Assembly: GCA_964641715.1 (NCBI GenBank)
Contig: CAZXMB010000140.1
Location: 1 to 7,867, forward strand
Source of the DNA: CAZXMB01 sp964641715
GTDB lineage: Bacteria > Desulfobacterota > BSN033 > UBA1163
Direction of reading: 5' to 3'
Length of the DNA stretch: 7,867 nucleotides
The notes under the pieces were generated by a model. The model was not told the DNA's origin and made no database searches. It was given only the letters and a program-made list of their open reading frames with translations. The position numbers and the translations under genes are program-made. Below are positions 5,822-7,867 of the stretch, in pieces. The number at the start of each line of letters is the position of its first letter. Position 1 is the stretch's first letter.

Positions 5822-6361
5822 GTGATCCGCCATCATCCATTTTTTCTTTCTCTTTTTATTCTCGCCATTTTTGTATCCGCTTCGGAAGCATGGAACGATG
5901 GTCTCCTATCCAAGGCAGGGATTAAACCAATCCAAGAGAGTAAAAAGGCTCCCCATTTTACCCTGGAAGACTTAAGTGGTAAAAAAGTGGAGTTAAAATA
6001 TTATAAGGATAAGGTGATCCTCCTCAATTTTTGGGCCACCTGGTGTAGTCCGTGTAAAGAGGAGATGCCTTCCATGGAGGCATTGTATCAGCAATTTAAG
6101 ATGAAAGACTTCATCCTGTTGGCTGTCTCTGTGGACTATGAGAGTAAAGAGAAGGTAAAGGAATTCATAGAAAAAAGGCGTTATACCTTTCCCGTTTTAG
6201 TTGATCCCAGGTGCTTTGTCTTCGATCTTTATGAGGTAAAGGGAATCCCTACGACCATCCTGATTAACAAGAAAGGAATGATGATTGGAAGAGCTGTGGG
6301 CCCGAGAGACTGGAAGAGCCCGGAGGTGATTACCCTCATCCATCTCCTTGCCTCAAAGTAA
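5822..6361 (+). CDS. Exported TlpA/ResA-like thiol-disulfide oxidoreductase
   Basis: A 179-aa protein with an N-terminal signal sequence: basic start (MIRHH), hydrophobic core to about residue 19, and probable cleavage after Ala20 or Ala23, so it should act outside the cytoplasmic membrane, possibly held by an uncleaved signal. The rest is a redoxin/AhpC-TSA thioredoxin fold: APHFTLEDLSGKKVEL at 43-58, WATWCSPCKEEMP at 71-83 with the active pair Cys75-Cys78, and the cis-proline loop GIPTT at 141-145. Proteins of this family usually reduce disulfides in apocytochrome c or other exported proteins. The start is GTG at 5822, with GGGGGAG (5805-5811) ten bases upstream. The DedA-like gene follows 75 nt later on the same strand. 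No cytochrome-maturation genes are in view, so the partner is unknown. Confidence 0.88.
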   Translation: MIRHHPFFLSLFILAIFVSASEAWNDGLLSKAGIKPIQESKKAPHFTLEDLSGKKVELKYYKDKVILLNFWATWCSPCKEEMPSMEALYQQFKMKDFILLAVSVDYESKEKVKEFIEKRRYTFPVLVDPRCFVFDLYEVKGIPTTILINKKGMMIGRAVGPRDWKSPEVITLIHLLASK

Positions 6362-6436
6362 CTCCCCTTGAATGTGAATCCCTGCCTTGGTTAAGATTTA
6401 TTAAAACACCACACCGGTATCCAGAAGGTTTAATGG

Positions 6437-7162
6437 ATGAGAGAAAGTGACAAAGAAAGACCGGGGTTTCCGATTTCATGGAAAAGGCTTTTCATCCTCA
6501 TTGTTTTCGTGAGTGGATTCATTGCCTTTTTTGTTTTGGGTGGCAATCAATATTTGAGTTTCGAGACACTGAAGGCCAGCCGGCACGAACTCCTGGAGTA
6601 TACCGGACGTCATTATTGGATGATATTGGGAGGGGCATTGTTGATCTACACCGCCACCACTGCATTGAGCATCCCTGTTGCCACGGGTCTATCTTTGACG
6701 GTTGGTTTTCTTTTCGGCCGATGGATTGGAATGGCAATCATTCTGGTTTCAGCTACCCTGGGCGCAACCCTTGTCTTTATCAGCGCCCGTTACCTATTTG
6801 TTGAGGCCGCCCAGCGACGCATGGGAGAGGTAGCAAGAAAGATGGTAGCAGGATTTCACAAACATGATTTCAATTATCTTCTCTTTTTAAGGCTGGTCCC
6901 GATCTTCCCCTTCTGGTTGGTGAACCTTGTTCCTGCCTTCACCCCCATTAAGATTCAAACCTATATGATAGCTACTGCCCTCGGCATTCTTCCGGGATGC
7001 TTCGTGTTCGCCAATCTTGGAGAGTCTCTCGGCAGAATCGACTCACCAAAAGAACTGCTCTCCCTTCAAACTATAGTCGCTTTCATCCTGCTCGGGATTC
7101 TGGCCCTTCTTCCGGTACTCATCAAAAAATTACGATTGAGAAATAAAGATGAGATAGATTGA
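6437..7162 (+). CDS. TVP38/TMEM64 (DedA-superfamily, VTT domain) membrane protein
   Basis: A 241-aa integral membrane protein with spans near residues 18-36, 61-82, 84-118 (probably two segments), 147-167, 173-194 and 208-230. It has the family's features: a GFLFG motif at 90-94, the LRLVPIFPFWLVN segment at 151-163 and a G-LPG motif (183-187) followed by NLGESL. Start ATG 6437 has AGAAGG (6423-6428) eight bases upstream; the overlapping ATG at 6433 opens a frame that stops after five codons. DedA-superfamily proteins act in membrane-lipid handling (undecaprenyl phosphate or phospholipid movement) in the characterised members; some TVP38 relatives sit beside redox or mercury genes. Its job beside a thioredoxin-like gene is unknown. 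No terminator is visible after it. Confidence 0.88.
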   Translation: MRESDKERPGFPISWKRLFILIVFVSGFIAFFVLGGNQYLSFETLKASRHELLEYTGRHYWMILGGALLIYTATTALSIPVATGLSLTVGFLFGRWIGMAIILVSATLGATLVFISARYLFVEAAQRRMGEVARKMVAGFHKHDFNYLLFLRLVPIFPFWLVNLVPAFTPIKIQTYMIATALGILPGCFVFANLGESLGRIDSPKELLSLQTIVAFILLGILALLPVLIKKLRLRNKDEID

Positions 7163-7293
7163 AATAAATTTGTAAATACTTGAAAGTAAATAAGATATCT
7201 ATTCTTGCAAATCATTTGTAGAAATTAAAATATTTTTATTGACTTTTTTAATAAACAATTATATATTTAAAATATTAAAATTCAGGTGTAATG
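7163..7293 (+). promoter_or_regulatory. AT-rich promoter region of the Rrf2 gene
   Basis: This 131-bp spacer is far richer in A and T than the neighbouring genes. TTGACT (7239-7244) is followed by 17 bases and TATATT (7262-7267), a good promoter that would start transcription near 7274, about 20 nt before the start codon. An 8-bp palindrome, AGATATCT (7193-7200), lies upstream. Rrf2 regulators often control their own promoter, but I could not define an operator. Confidence 0.6.
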
Positions 7294-7758
7294 ATGAAAT
7301 TGTCCACTCAGAGCCGTTACGGTGTGAGGGCGATTTTTGATATTGCCTTCCATTCAAACGGAACAGAAACCCAGGTGAAAGACATCTCAAGACGGCAGGG
7401 AGTTTCTCCCCGTTACATAGAACAGATATTTCAGAAATTAAAAAAGGCTGGGGTCATCGGGAGTAAACGGGGGCCTGCAGGAGGCTATTTTTTAAATAAA
7501 AAACCGGAAGAAATCAGTGTGGCATCGATTATCCGAATTACTGAAGGAAATATTAATCCGGTTCTTTGTGTAAACCCTAAAGATTCCAGTAAACCCTGTG
7601 AAAAGTCAGGTGAATGTGTTACGCAGATCGTGTGGAACGAGGCAGGCAATAGATTGAAAGAATATTTTGAATCTGTCACCGTAAAAGATCTCTGTGAAAT
7701 TGCTCAGAAAATCGGGATAAAAAGAGAGATTGACAAAAAATTTATGTATTATATATAA
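7294..7758 (+). CDS. Rrf2-family transcriptional regulator with a three-cysteine cluster-binding loop
   Basis: A 154-aa protein starting MKLSTQSRYGVRA, the hallmark N-terminus of Rrf2 regulators (IscR, NsrR, CymR, RirA). The winged helix covers about residues 1-75, with VKDISRRQGVSPRYIEQIFQ as recognition region (28-47) and the wing SKRGPAGGYFL at 57-67. Cys92, Cys102 and Cys108 form C-x9-C-x5-C in the loop where Fe-S members bind their cluster, so [2Fe-2S] or [4Fe-4S] binding is likely; the first spacing is longer than the x5 of IscR and NsrR. Cys134 is additional. ATG 7294 is chosen over ATG 7291 because AGGTG (7284-7288) is better spaced and the family begins with MKLS. It probably senses Fe-S status, NO or redox state; its targets are not shown. 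No clear terminator follows, only a short T-run. Confidence 0.9.
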   Translation: MKLSTQSRYGVRAIFDIAFHSNGTETQVKDISRRQGVSPRYIEQIFQKLKKAGVIGSKRGPAGGYFLNKKPEEISVASIIRITEGNINPVLCVNPKDSSKPCEKSGECVTQIVWNEAGNRLKEYFESVTVKDLCEIAQKIGIKREIDKKFMYYI

Positions 7759-7765
7759 TTTTTTC

Positions 7766-7794
7766 TTGACAAAAACTATAAGCTATATTAATAT
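7766..7794 (+). promoter_or_regulatory. Promoter-like sequence leading off the right edge
   Basis: A perfect TTGACA (7766-7771) is followed by 17 bases and TAATAT (7789-7794), which overlaps the palindrome ATATTAATAT. It starts eight bases after the Rrf2 stop codon and points to a gene beyond the window. The following 73 bases are very AT-rich. A 15-codon frame from ATG 7817 with AGGA upstream is too short to support as a gene. Confidence 0.45.
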
Positions 7795-7867
7795 TTGTAA
7801 AAACAGGAATTAAATAATGAAAATAAAATATTTATTTCAAATACTTATAAATATGATAATGTGAAAT

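Noticed and set aside
7817..7864. A 15-codon frame after the Rrf2 gene
   Set aside because: It has an AGGA upstream but is very short and in AT-rich sequence where chance ATG codons are common; at most it is a leader.
1..7867. CRISPR arrays, tRNA or rRNA genes, insertion sequences
   Set aside because: I saw no regularly spaced repeats, no cloverleaf-like or rRNA-like sequence, and no transposase or terminal inverted repeats.

Overview
The window looks like a chromosomal piece of an anaerobic, probably deltaproteobacterial (Desulfobacterota-like) bacterium. This is an inference from gene content: a split phenylphosphate-synthase-type phosphotransferase, a HypE/PurM-like protein, a small zinc-ribbon protein of a kind I associate with that group, and a three-cysteine Rrf2 regulator. 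There are no ribosomal or tRNA markers to fix the taxon, and no mobile elements or CRISPR arrays.

Layout: positions 1-5456 hold a leftward (minus-strand) gene set. Reading in transcription order it has a strong sigma70-type promoter (5456-5428), a roughly 195-nt leader, a 615-aa phosphohistidine-domain protein (PpsA-like, 3379-5226), a 355-aa ATP-grasp nucleotide-binding protein (PpsB-like, 2262-3329), a 370-aa tryptophan-rich polytopic membrane protein of unknown family (1023-2135), a perfect 15-bp hairpin (985-1020), and an AIR-synthase/HypE-related protein that starts at TTG 886 and runs off the left edge. Upstream of the promoter, also on the minus strand, lies a small zinc-ribbon gene (5496-5735). 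Divergent from it on the plus strand are a secreted TlpA/ResA-like thioredoxin (5822-6361) and a TVP38/DedA-type membrane protein (6437-7162). Then follow an AT-rich spacer with a good promoter, an Rrf2 regulator (7294-7758), and another promoter-like sequence pointing off the right edge.

Working together: the two large genes form a split dikinase. One subunit would bind ATP and charge a histidine (His569) on the other, which would pass the phosphoryl group to an organic hydroxyl substrate. The best-known example of this architecture is phenylphosphate synthase, which activates phenol in anaerobic phenol degradation. Here the third (CBS-domain) subunit and the phenylphosphate carboxylase genes are not in the window. 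Their place downstream is taken by an unrecognised membrane protein with five Trp-Pro dipeptides and an orphan HypE-like protein. The substrate and the role of this four-gene set are therefore open, and it is the most interesting part of the window. Three copies of AGACCTT around the promoter may be operator sites.
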